DNA from: Himantopus leucocephalus
Taxonomy: Eukaryota > Chordata > Aves > Charadriiformes > Recurvirostridae
Reading direction: 5' to 3'
Assembly (NCBI GenBank): GCA_003993805.1
Contig: RSEF01000020.1
Coordinates: forward strand, 11,863,105 to 11,927,104
Length of the DNA: 64,000 nucleotides
The position numbers and the translations under genes were made by a program. The notes beneath the pieces were generated by a model that saw only the letters and a list, made by a program, of their open reading frames with translations, ran no database searches and was not told where the DNA came from. This document shows positions 53,600 through 64,000 of this stretch, piece by piece; within the stretch, counting starts at the first letter, position 1; the number at the start of each line of letters is the position of its first letter.

Positions 53600-55700
53600 C
53601 TGCCCAGCGACTCGCAGAAACTACAAAAGCCTGAGTAAATACGACAGGCGAACGCAGATCAGCCTGACGCAGGTACGTGCCAGGCCATCTCAAGCTCCAT
53701 ATTGTTAATTACTATTCTTTTGAGAAGTGCAACGGGCTCCACTGAGCCCGAGGTCCTTTCTGGTGTGCCCACAGAAACTCGTGACAAGCAGTGCCCGGTG
53801 ACAGGGACCCTGCGCGAGTGTGTTGGCAGTGCAACACGGCTCTCGGCCGCAGGACTCGCCCGCTGGCTCTGCCACCGCCGTCTTTCTCACAGGGACAGGC
53901 AAGGATTCCCTACGAGTTGAAAGTGCACGGGATGATCCGCTTTTAGACTTTGCTTTTAGCTTCAAGTTTCAGAATAAAATGAAAATTCCATTTCAAAGAC
54001 AGGCAACTCGAACCTTTCTTTGAGGACAGAAGAGTGCCTTCGCACTGCCGTGCCTCCGTGCCATCTCAGCATGATTATGAAAGGATTCTGCGCTGGGTTT
54101 TCTCTTCACCTATTTTAACAAGGGTGGCTGGATAGCGCTTTCTCTGGGAGAAACAGGGCCTTGTTCACGCAGAAATAGTCCCTTGGGGTTGGCAGATATA
54201 TCAGATAAATACTCAAGAGGACTCTTACAAGCTACTCCCAAGTTAATAAAATAATGGCAACAAGGATCAGTTATCTCTCTCAATACCTTTCCAAACACAT
54301 CCTTTAGAAGAATAACTGCTACAGTGCTGATCTAGCATTTCCAAATTATTAACATTCCTATTTTAGCATCACAGAAGCTTAATTGCTGAGCAAGTATAAA
54401 CAAGGAGTTCCAGTTACAAAATTCTCTCGTACACACAGGATTCTTCTTCATTTTTTTAATTACATTTTATTGCCTTCATTTTGCAAATGGCAAAAATACA
54501 ATGGCTCCCATTATAAAGTTATGCACTGTAGTTTACTACATGGAACATTTTGCGATAGTCTTTATGAGATCTCTAGCAGATCTCTGATCTGCTGCATGAC
54601 AACGCTTTATAAATCTTTGCTCTGTGTTGAGCACTTGCAGTATCTCACCACAACACAACGGGCTAACCCATAGTCAGGTTTGCTGCACAAAAATGTCTTC
54701 ACTTGCTCATTTCTTGAGATTATCTCAGTTTCCCAGTCTGAGCTGATCCAAATTCACTCCACCCAGTCCCAGCACACACAAAGATTATTCCAAGCCTGGG
54801 GCAGAGGAAAGAGCAGAATATGCTCAGCGTGAGCCACGCTGACCATGCTCCGTGCCCGCAGGACCGCAACACCGGCTTTGCGGTGGGGACAAGTGCACAG
54901 GAATGAGTCCCTGCGCCCAGTTCTGCCCCACTGAAGCCGTATCTCATCTTTGCTATCAGAAGCTTTTGGTTTCACGCTGTGCTGAATGGCAGGGGCTGAA
55001 AGGGGATCTTGTTTTCCAACCCAGTGTGAGCAAGGCAGTTCCCCCAGTCCGCTAATTTACTGCTCTCCAGAGGTGTGAGCGATGTGAAGCTCGGGCTGTG
55101 GTAGGCTGCCGCTGTTGGGTGTGACAACCCCAGCTACCCCTGCCACCACTCAGCACCGTGCCCTGGGCGAGGGGTCCATCCTGGCTGCTTTTCCTTGTAA
55201 CCACATGCCTGGGCAGGGGAGAGAAAGGGGGCAAATCTCAGCAGCAGCCACCGCGCAGCCTTCTGCACTGAGAAGGACACTGCCCTGTCCCCACTGCACC
55301 CACCCGTGGACTGCCCTATTCTCTCCATCCCCCACGAACACTTCCAGCAAATACCACCACAAACCCCTTTGCTCTCAAACATGATGAGTTTCCCCCTCTA
55401 CTTCTTTCACATACTTAGTTGAGCTTTTCCTCCTCATTTCTAAAGCTCTGTATAAATTTGTGTCAGGCTTCCCCTGTCCCTCATATCCCAGTCTGACCCG
55501 TGCCCGCTTCTGCTGCCTCTGCTGCCCGTGTTGTACTTCTCCCTATTTTCACACTATTCGAGTTCCCTGGAATAACCTTCTTATCAAAATGCAACAAGCT
55601 GTCTCCAGCTCTTTTACAAACCATATGAATATCCACCTGTTCCCTTGACAGTAACCATATGCCTCTCTGTATTCGCTCTGGAGCGTGGGAGGCAGCTTTG
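53600..55700. other. Intergenic DNA
   Basis: No gene is recognised. An AT-rich, repeat-free block at about 54440-54640 (TTTTTTAATTACATTTTATTG, GCGATAGTCTTTATGAG) could be regulatory. Confidence 0.55.
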
Positions 55701-55712
55701 CGCTATTTGGGC

Positions 55713-55765
55713 AAGATCCAGCTCCTACTGAAATCGGGGAAAAACTTCCCATTGATTCCGTGGCA
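55713..55765. repeat. Ancient palindromic amniote repeat remnant, copy 5
   Basis: CTCCTACTGAAATCGGGG and CTTCCCATTGATTCCGTGG are decayed inverted arms around AAAAA, matching the CACTGAAGTCAATGGG...CCCATTGACTTCAGTGG form. Confidence 0.6.
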
Positions 55766-55779
55766 CTTGTACCAAAGCC

Positions 55780-56250
55780 TCAGACTATAAATTTAATGGG
55801 ATGCTTTCCTCATGTTTCAATTACTGCAGCGCATCACACACATTTAGGACTCTATTGAAATAGCCAATAACGATTATCGCTTAATTGCGATGGTATAACA
55901 CCAGCCAAAGAGATGACGCGAGGATTACCATCTCCGAAGGGCAGCGCAAAATCACTGTCTGTATAAAGCCCCTTTATATGGCAGTGTTTAAAACACAGCA
56001 TGCAAGGAATTACAGGCACCTAACGACATAGACTTCAGCTGGGGACGAATCCTCCCAAGTCTAGCTTTCCTGGGTGATTTGAGTGCAGAAGCTATCTCTG
56101 TATCAAAAGAAATCTGTCAACACTGTTTGTGCAGAATCATAAACATAATAAATCTTGCCAACTCCTCTGTGAACTGGCTATTTATTGCACTCATCTCTGA
56201 GGCTTTTTGATACCGGAGCTGGAGGCTGCAAACATAAATACCGAAATGAT
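55780..56250. promoter_or_regulatory. Candidate conserved enhancer with ATCGC inverted sites
   Basis: This is the most enhancer-like block by eye. AGCCAATAACGATTATCGC leads into ATCGC-TTAATT-GCGAT (55876-55891), an inverted pair flanking a homeodomain core. TTTATATGGCAG, TGATTTGAG, AACATAATAAATC and GGCTATTTATTGC follow. CpG dinucleotides persist inside AT-rich sequence. Conservation was not tested. Confidence 0.4.
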
Positions 56251-58379
56251 GTGTTGCATATGCCGTAGCTTAATTTACTCTGTTTGATTTGAGGCTTAGT
56301 TTTGGAAGACCCTCAGCATCTTGCCTACAGGTCCCTCTGCACAGCCTGAGAGACAACACAGTGATCCCAACAAGCCACACGTCAGCCTCCCTTACACCCG
56401 CATGAGTCAAAATGACGGCGTGTGCGTGCGAGTACAGCCAGACTCTGCGCTTCCCCCGCCAGCACTGGGCCGGCACGAAGGGCAAACACCAAAACCCGAA
56501 CCCAGAACCACGTCCTGGCAGTTAATCTGAACTGCCTGAGCAGAGGTGTGCAAAACATGTCCCACCCTCATCACCTCTTATTGGTGGTTGCAGGAGACTT
56601 CATAACGTGTCTGTCTGCAACGCAAGAGCCGCGATCAGGACCTCACTTCAACCCCGACATCCAGCCTGGCAGTTGATTTGATGTACTAAGAACTAGATCC
56701 AGGCAAAACCTTTTTATTCACTAAAAATGCCATTTCAAACAAAAGAAACCTCTCCAGGGCGAGTGTCCCGCACCCAGGGAGATGATTCCCTTTCCCTGTA
56801 GGGCAGCGGTTAGAGCAGGTCCATGGCGTGGGGGAGATCCAGCCTCAAAGTGCTGGAGGGGGTGTTGAAACCCATCTTTTATCATCTGCCCCAGATTCAG
56901 TGACCATTTAAGGATGTGATTTAGTGGAACAGTTCCAACAGGAGCTGTTGGGGCTCCTGGAAAAGGCACAATTATTCCCCTGAGAGAGGTGACTTCTGAG
57001 GTCCAGGGATTTTGTTCGTTCATTTGTTTTCAAAACAGACCAGCGAAGGTGGGACCTGAGCGCAGGTCTCCTGCATCTCTCTTACCTTGAACTAAGGAGC
57101 ACACAAGAACACATTGGCACTTCCACCTGTGGGTCAGTGGTTCTTGATGCCGGGCCTGTATTTTTGTTATTTCTTTTCTTGTAGAAGAGTCTGTATGAAA
57201 AATCTTGTCTCAAAGAGCGAACGAATTTCAGCAAGAACAGAAATCCTGACTTTCTGGTTCCAGTGAGAAAATACACATATTCACTCTGGGTTTATCTGAA
57301 AAGTCCTCCTTCCTCTCTCCTTCCCCCACAGTTTTTCACTGCTGCTCGTAACCTGCATAAAAGGAGTTACAAAGCCTACCTGATGTACCACAGAAGCAAC
57401 TTTTCTGTGTGTGCATCATGCACTCTGCCCCTGTCTGCCGTGACCTTTGCCTCAAATGCACCAATTTTCATAGTGTATTCAGAAGTGAGATCCGCGTTGC
57501 AGGGGGGCAGGGCTGCTGCTGCAGCCAGGGCTGCCAGGCAAACAGGAGCCAATATTGCTGTGTGTACTATAATGCCCACGGGAGCTCATATGAAGGACTT
57601 CGTATGAAGTCTCTTGCAAAGTATTGTGTCTACTTACACGATGCATCCAACTGTAAGTTACACGTCAGCTAAGGAAATTGAGAAGGACCACACAAGCTGA
57701 ACTTGTCCTTCTATCCCTTGGGATCCAAAAAGGCAATGGTCTGTTTGATAAACCTGAAAGAACACATAATTTCATCCAACATTTTTGAGGGAATTGATCT
57801 GCGTACTTCTTGAAGTGTTTTTTTTTTAATGTGAAATGCTTCTCTGCTCTTTGCCACTGCTGCATGGTGTTTTCCTTCCTTGAAACAGAGGGAGAGATTT
57901 CAGCAAAGCAGAGCGAGATTACCTGAACGAGGCAGGGGGCTTTCATGCTGCCCAGTTTTTTCAAAAGTCACTCATGAGTTTGGGTGCTCAATCTGACACC
58001 TCTGAAAGAGGCTGTGTGTGCATAAGGTAAAGATAGGATGCACTGGTTTGGATAAGATAAGAAGTGACTTGAACTTTCACTGCAACTGAAATCAAATCTG
58101 ACAGCACATTTAAACATTTAGTTAATTTATAAGAAAAAAAACAAAAGCAAAAGAAAAGTCCACATTATTGTAATCTTTTCCCTAGGCGTGAGGGAGAATC
58201 AAAACCTGCAATGCAAGCAGGCTGTACTGAAGTTTAGCTGTGTGATAACTAAACCTTCATCTCTCATAGCCAAGCATCTCTGCGTTTCTGTGCCCGAAAA
58301 GCACAGAGCAGTCAGGAGAAATGCCAGCTGGACTGTACACGGTGCACAACTGGCTTGTGCATCTAGGCTGAATAAATAA

Positions 58380-58870
58380 TTATTGACTCGGCTTCTGCAG
58401 CGCATTCAAGGGAAATTATTAACTGCACTAGGAAAATCAGTGAGGCAGATTTATATGCAGGGCTGAGTTTTCCTCTGAATCAGTCCTGCTCCCCATCCCA
58501 TTCAGCACATCAGTTCATTCAACACATCAGTAATTGCCAAACTTCAGCAATTATTCATTTTATATACATATATACACATATACAAAAACCTCCCCTCTAG
58601 CTGTAATAAAGTGGCTAAGCAGAATGTAAACCATCATTAATATGAGATTCACTATAAAAATCTGAAAAAGGATGTATAGTACATCAAATATGTTTTTTAT
58701 TAAGTTTTTCGAGTGAAATACAGCATCCCTGTTGTTTCTAAAATAGAACAAATTAAGAGATTTATCTTAAGTAATTGGCGCAATGGGTAACTTAAAATAC
58801 AGTCTATTGCAGAATGATTTACTTGTTTTCTCTGGCAATTTCCAAGTTAAAAGAGCCCGGTTTCTATTTT
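58380..58870. promoter_or_regulatory. Candidate conserved regulatory block
   Basis: AT-rich and dense in homeodomain-type cores: AAATTATTAACTGC, CAGTAATTGCC, ACCATCATTAATATGAG and CTTAAGTAATTGGCG. A short imperfect TA/CA repeat (58558-58585) lies within. Composition-based call. Confidence 0.3.
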
Positions 58871-59149
58871 ACCTTTTTTATAGAGCTATTCATTACTTTC
58901 TGATCTACATTAGATCTTCCTGAAAGTTCCAAATATTAGATTGAAAATCATGAGCCTCCCAGAGATTTTTCTGTAATCGGTTCAACCCTGCCTGTGGTCG
59001 CAGCAGAGGACCGGGAGCCAGGAATTCTTAAAGTCTTAATCAGAGCTCTGCCAGTAATTCGCTGAATTACAATTAGTTCAAATCTTTCAAGTTGTGCTTA
59101 ATTTTGAGTCCCAACAGTATTGAGCAGCCCTATGGAAGACACTAAGGCT

Positions 59150-59218
59150 GAAACTGAGTCCCATAGGAACAAAGCACAAAGTTTGCCGCTGACCTGACTG
59201 GAGTTAGGATTTCACCCA
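59150..59218. repeat. Ancient palindromic amniote repeat remnant, copy 6
   Basis: ACTGAGTCCCATAGGAAC, then GACCTGACTGGAGTTAGGAT and TTCACCC. These match the ACTGAAGTCAATGG, GACTTCAATGGGGTCAGGAT, TTCACCC pattern. Confidence 0.5.
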
Positions 59219-61795
59219 GAGGTCTAATTTGGAGGTGTTCTGCTTTGTGAACAGTAAGGATGCTCTCCGCCAGCTCCCGCAATGACTCCAGCAGCACTGA
59301 GATACCCTGGGGTGCTGAGCTTCATCTTCCTGTCTCAAAAATGAACTGCTAGTTCCCTGCACCTTTGTAAAGCCCCTGAATTTATAAAATACTGCAGGAG
59401 TTTGTCATTTCCTAAGATGCAAAACATCCACAAACTGTTGATGTTCACCATTTTTTAAAACAAAAATGAATTAAGTACAAAAGCAGAAGGTTTCACCAAC
59501 TAATTGTCCTTTTGGTCCCAAATTTTCACTTTAAATGAAGGCTTTGCTGTTTGGTCGCACAGGGCACATCTTGATTCCTCTCCCTTTTAAAACTCTCACT
59601 GACCTCCTTCCCATTGCTGTTTCCCTGTTTTTCTCCCCTGCAAATACTCCTGACAGCCAAAGGGCTGTTCCTGGGCTCAGACCACATGAAGAAACATAAT
59701 CTCCAAAGAAGATTTTCGAAGACAGAGAAATTGCCTTCCTCTGTCCAAAGACAGATCTGTGAAGACAGTCCGGGCACACTTTAACGTTCACAATCAGATA
59801 CCGTATCCATGGAGCGCAGAAGAGACACATCCTCCCTCTCCTGGCCCAGAGAATATGCACAGCATCTAAATCTCACACCCTGAACTCAGTTTTAGGATTC
59901 ATCGGTGCCTCCAAGTAAGATGTCGATGTCACTTTGTCAACAGATCTAAAAATGAAGTCCCCTACGGACGTGGATGTAACATCAGAACAGCAGACGAATG
60001 CTTGAGACGGATCACGCACGAATACGCTGACAACTCCGCAGCCTTTGCATTGTACGATGCTGTCTAATCCCACTGTCTGAGGACGGGTGGCAAAGAGAAC
60101 ACATTTAACAAGAAGAAAAAGACATTAAACATCAAACATGCCTTTGCTTCTGACAATTAATTGAGAAGAAAACCTCATAATCAGTTGCAGATTTGTCTCT
60201 GTGTAGCTAGCGTGACTCCGCTCAATTATCACACTGTAGTCCAGAGCAAGGAGTTTGGTTCTCAGCTTTGTGTTACTTGAGGATGGGGAGGCAGCGGACG
60301 GAGCTGAAAGGTTAAAGGTGGCAGGAGGAGGTCACCAAGGATGTCACCGTCTCTGTGTTAGCCATAAATAATAGAAACCACTGTGGTCTTTGGTTTATAG
60401 TCCAGCTTTAAACCCACACTGTATCGGAGGCTGTCAGTGGGGCGCTGGGAATACGTGTACAGAAAGCTGCCCTGCATCAAGGCAGGTCTGCGCCCGCACC
60501 AGGCAGCGCAGGGGCTGTTGGTAGAAGACATATCAAGAACATTCTGGTGTGAAGGAGCTGCCCCTGCTTTCCAGTCCCGAAGCAGTCCCAGTGCCACTCA
60601 GTGTCTTTTGGTCTCTAATGGAAGAAAAAAGCCCTGCGTGAAAAATCACAGACATTTATTGACAGTCTTATAATTGCAGTGTCCTCTTCCACGTCAGGAG
60701 GTAACTGCCCCAGCCCCCCAGCCACGCATTGCTCCTTCCCTGCCCAGCTGAGTTTGCAAAGACTTCTTTCCAAGGTAACTTGGCTGATTTTGGATGGCAT
60801 GGTTGGGGCAGTCATAACATCCTTAGAAGTATGTGCTCTCTGACAGGGGGCACGCTCTTCTCCCTTGAGCACGGCCAGAGTGACTCTCACGGGGCGTTTC
60901 ACCTTGTGCCTTACACAGCACAACAGAGACATTAAGAAAACAACGAAATGTTGCTGAAGTTAAAGCTTGTGGATTCCCCCATCTTCACAGCAAAAGCCAT
61001 TCCTGCAGCTGCAGTCTCAGCCGCTCCCCCGTTAATATTTCACTGCACAGACCGACCGAGCACAGCCCTGCATCAGTCAGCCCTTTAACCACCGGGTGGA
61101 TGTGAGCTGGATAAAACACATCGGCTGATCAGAGATACTTAGATCTAATCTACGCTTGCCCCTAGAGTGAAATAAAAGTGTCGGTGCTCCTGACCTTCCT
61201 CCCACGTGAATTTGTTCCTTTACGTTCCAGAATTAACTGCGCTGAAAGAGGGGTCCCTGGTGCACGCAGAAATTAATGGCATTGGAAATGATTCAGGAGA
61301 GCTCTGGACGTGGGCCGAGGAGCAGTGGGAACCAGCGGCGCTGAGCACTTCCAGGGCAGATTCGGAAGAGACTTGGCTGCATCCCAAGCGACAGAAGAAA
61401 GGCAGATGTGCCCTGCCCTCCCTGACACCTTGGCACTTCCCTCAGTCTATAGGTTATGTTTGCTATCACCTGAAAGGAAAAAAGCCTTAAAAGTAAGCAT
61501 GCAAATGCGCTAATCTCTTAGGACAGCACATACATGAAAGCAAGTGTTTGTATAAACGATACCCCTCACGTCAGGCTGAATTTAATCATCAAAGGAGAAA
61601 AAGCACATTTTGTTTGGTCTTTTACTAGTCAAAAATGGCTGGTATTTAATAAGCCCCGGAGCCAGATCTCAGTAGGACAGGCTTTTTACGGGCCAGAGGC
61701 ACCTACCACACTGTCCCTTTCCACGTACAGCCACTGACCTATGTCCAGCTGATTTGAATTTACTTCCTAAATCTGATGCTTCACCCAGTTAGATC

Positions 61796-61816
61796 AAAAA
61801 AAAAAAAAAAAAAAGN
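61796..61816. repeat. Poly-A run ending in an undetermined base
   Basis: About 19 A residues, then G and N (61816). As at 31647, the unresolved base is at a homopolymer. Confidence 0.9.
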
Positions 61817-62572
61817 AGAAACATGGCATTTCTAGACCACAGTTCTTGGTGTCACTACACATTACTGATAATTTAGGAATGCTACAGAACATCTCAAGTT
61901 TAAAGTACTTTCATGGTTCCAATGGAGAGCTAAAACAGATGGGGTTTCAGGGTGACCTTTCAACCTACCAGACACTGTTGACCCAGATTATAGTTCAACA
62001 AAGCTGCTCCTGGGTTCATATTACATTTTGGGAGAAGCAAGAGGGTTACAGTGAGAAGGGGTACGCTGCTCAGAGGCAGCTCGGATGGCTGGCTCGGAGA
62101 GCCACGGGACGGGAACGGCATGTCCGTCCTACTCCCTGTGCAGATGTCGTTATGCCAAAGTAGGTGCTCAGTGCTTGGGGAGAGCTTCTGCTATCTGCCA
62201 TAAAACGCTGGAAAAGGAATTCAGGGATGGGAGAAATAACGGCTGAGAGACTTCACTGGGAAACCAAGGAAAGGTTCAAAAATCAGCGAGAAGGGAGAAG
62301 TGCTCCAATTGAAGACCCACTTTTTTCCAAGTACAGGCTTCGCACTAGAAAGCCGGAGAGGGAGACTTTCTGGTGGCGTTCAAAAGAGGCCACGTTTTAT
62401 CACAGAGGTGGCTGAATTTCAGTGGGGGGTGAAGAGATTGCTACAGCTCGGTGGCCGGGGCTGGCCAGCCCAGACAATGTGCCCACCCAGGCTCCATCGC
62501 AGCGAGCCGGGCTCGTCTGTCTGAGCTGAGCCAGTTGGGAACTGGAGAGGGACCGTAAACCACCAAGCACTG

Positions 62573-62612
62573 TGGCATCCCATTGAAATTGATGAAGTTC
62601 CTGTCAATGTGC
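62573..62612. repeat. Ancient palindromic amniote repeat remnant, copy 7
   Basis: CATCCCATTGAAATTGATGA followed by AGTTCCTGTCAATGTGC matches CCCATTGAAATTAATGAAAG and TTCCTGTCATTGA-like cores of the same family. Confidence 0.4.
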
Positions 62613-63589
62613 TATTATTTTAGACATTACAGCACTAAAAATAGTGCTTGTATTTTTTTTAGCAAGCTTGTTGTTTTCAGGAGCTCTGAAAATATAAAGG
62701 GTTCCATAAGTGCTAAGAACAAGCTTGTGAAATAGTCTCACTGGAATACAAAACCACTTGAAAATACTGTTTGTTACATTTCCCTATGAATCAACAAGAG
62801 ACTATGCAGACCATTTTGCTAAAACACTGGATTTATTTTACTTAAAACTTACTTCACTATAAGAAAATCTAGGAAAACACCCCCATGATACCTAGCTAAT
62901 TTTTCTCTATTCCAGACAGCAGCAAGAAATCTAGATTCAAACAAAGTGTTTCCAAAACGCTATTCACCATGCCAAAAGCCTCTTCAGTCTCTTTGCCCCC
63001 CACGACAAAATGTTCATGATCCAAACCTTAATTATCTCTGCTTGTAACAACAAAACCAGAAAAACAACTCTTATGTCCTTCAAGTGGAGATCAGCTGCAT
63101 GAGAAGGACCAGGCTCGTCTTAATCCTCAAAAGACTGACATGTGTCCTAATTGTGAAATCTGTACAGCGTTTTTCAAAGCAGCTTTCTGTAACTGCTGCC
63201 CACGTCTATCGCTGGTTGTTGGAGCACTGCTGGAGCCTTTGCCCCACAAGCCGACGGCAGCCAGAGTCAGCGGTGGGGGCAGCTCCTCATCTCCCCCGTC
63301 CAGCACAAAGCTGTCAGGGCAGAAGTAAAACATTAGGTACCCGGTGGGGAATTTCCCAATACATCATCCCAGGAGCGCTTGATGCTGAACAAGTAATTGC
63401 TTATCACCATGTCACTGCTCTGTTACTGAAATAGGATGATGATGTGCTGGTAACTTGCCAACATTTTGCGTTGCAACATTTTACAGATTATACCGTACGA
63501 TAAAGGTGCTGCATTTAATGAGTTTTGTCAACTCAGTTATCATTTTCACATCGCACAAAGCAAGTCTGGGGCTAGACTTAGCAGTTATG

Positions 63590-63662
63590 CAGCCCCTTTC
63601 ATCCAAAAATTTCAAAGTGATTTGTCCACATTAATCAAGTTTCAAAGCTGCCTTGTGAAATA
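63590..63662 (-). repeat. MIR/L3-like remnant
   Basis: CCCCTTTCATCCAAAAATTT, CAAAGTGATTTGTCCACATTA, ATCAAG and GCTGCCTTGTGAAAT follow the reverse-strand L3/MIR order (CACCTTTCATC, TCAAAGCGCTTTACAAACATTA, AACACCCCTGTGAGGT). Confidence 0.55.
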
Positions 63663-64000
63663 TCTGTATAGGCTCTTTAAGAGCATTAGGAATGGCTGTA
63701 GTCATCCTGACCGAAGGTCTGTCGGGAGCTGCTCTGCCTGGCGGGGAGCGCGGGGGTGTAGCCGGTGTGGCGCAAGGCTCCCCCGGAGGATGCTCAGCCA
63801 CCCAGGACATGTGCTGCAAGGGCACTCAGGTACTGCTACTGGGTGTAATAGGTCTGAACGGATTTTTCTTCCCGGAAATTTGAACCCACCTAAGCTTTCA
63901 GCGTTCACAACATCTCCTAGCAGACAGTTTTATAGATTAAATATAGAGCATGCTAAGAAAAAATCTTTTCCATACTCTGTATCTGCCATCTGCTCCTTTC

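Larger units (their letters stand above)
56260..61795. other. Intergenic DNA
   Basis: No gene is recognised. The stretch contains an enhancer-like block (58380-58870), a palindromic repeat copy (59150-59218) and a perfect octamer site ATGCAAAT (61499-61506). Confidence 0.6.
61817..64000. other. Intergenic DNA to window end
   Basis: No gene is recognised. The stretch holds a palindromic repeat piece (62573-62612), an AT-rich block (62600-62900), a MIR/L3-like remnant (63590-63662) and a small GC-rich patch (63690-63800). Confidence 0.6.

Noticed and set aside
57263..57607. Possible exon after TTCCCCCACAG at about 57330
   Set aside because: The acceptor-like site is good, but the following frame has no recognisable protein and no partner exon.
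1..64000. CRISPR array, operon, prophage, tRNA or rRNA gene
   Set aside because: The window is vertebrate DNA with introns. The tandem arrays present are microsatellites, and no cloverleaf or rRNA sequence was recognised.
1..64000. Endogenous retrovirus or LTR pair
   Set aside because: I saw no direct long terminal repeats, primer-binding site with polypurine tract, or gag/pol-like frames.

Overview
This window is vertebrate nuclear DNA, almost certainly from a bird. The only gene I can support is BMP7 (bone morphogenetic protein 7, also called OP-1), on the + strand. Its six downstream coding exons (exons 2-7) run from 1820 to 22499, separated by ordinary GT-AG introns. Exon 1, with the signal peptide and start codon, lies upstream of the window. 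Spliced, the exons encode one partial codon plus 291 residues. That matches human BMP7 residues 140-431 with no insertion or deletion, including the R-S-I-R furin site, a 139-residue mature ligand, seven cystine-knot cysteines and the C-terminal A-C-G-C-H. The bird assignment rests on BMP7 residue choices, compact introns, one clear 5'-truncated CR1 LINE tail and otherwise low repeat content with many very old amniote repeat remnants.

Layout: 1-1819 is the end of intron 1. 1820-2012 is exon 2. 2013-13256 is the long intron 2, with an AT-rich enhancer-like block at about 2440-2900, a CR1 insertion at 11309-11690 and a second enhancer-like block at about 12600-13000. Exon 3 (13257-13405), exon 4 (18199-18396), exon 5 (20213-20289), exon 6 (20943-21053) and exon 7 (22350-22499) follow. 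The 3' UTR probably runs to about 25190, where a canonical AATAAA follows a Pumilio-type site and an AU-rich nonamer.

From about 25.2 kb to the end (roughly 39 kb) I find no convincing protein-coding or RNA gene. If mammalian and avian synteny holds, this is the start of the gene-poor interval between BMP7 and TFAP2C. In mouse that interval holds long-range enhancers and a topological transition zone. The sequence fits a regulatory desert: AT-rich, motif-dense, low-repeat blocks (for example 29380-29560, 38560-39065, 40150-40560, 43160-43450, 45110-45240, 48720-49070, 55780-56250, 58380-58870), three CpG-rich patches (about 38090-38450, 51500-51900, 53200-53590), decayed SINE/LINE and palindromic repeats, and short tandem repeats. 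Two single N bases (31647 and 61816) sit in or beside poly-A runs.

I did not find a new multi-gene system. The most useful leads are the non-coding ones: candidate enhancers, a CpG island with a splice-donor-like site in the intergenic region, a 16-bp perfect RFX-like palindrome, a dispersed family of palindromic amniote repeats, and an extra cysteine in the BMP7 prodomain. Conservation, expression and chromatin claims are inference, because no alignment could be run.
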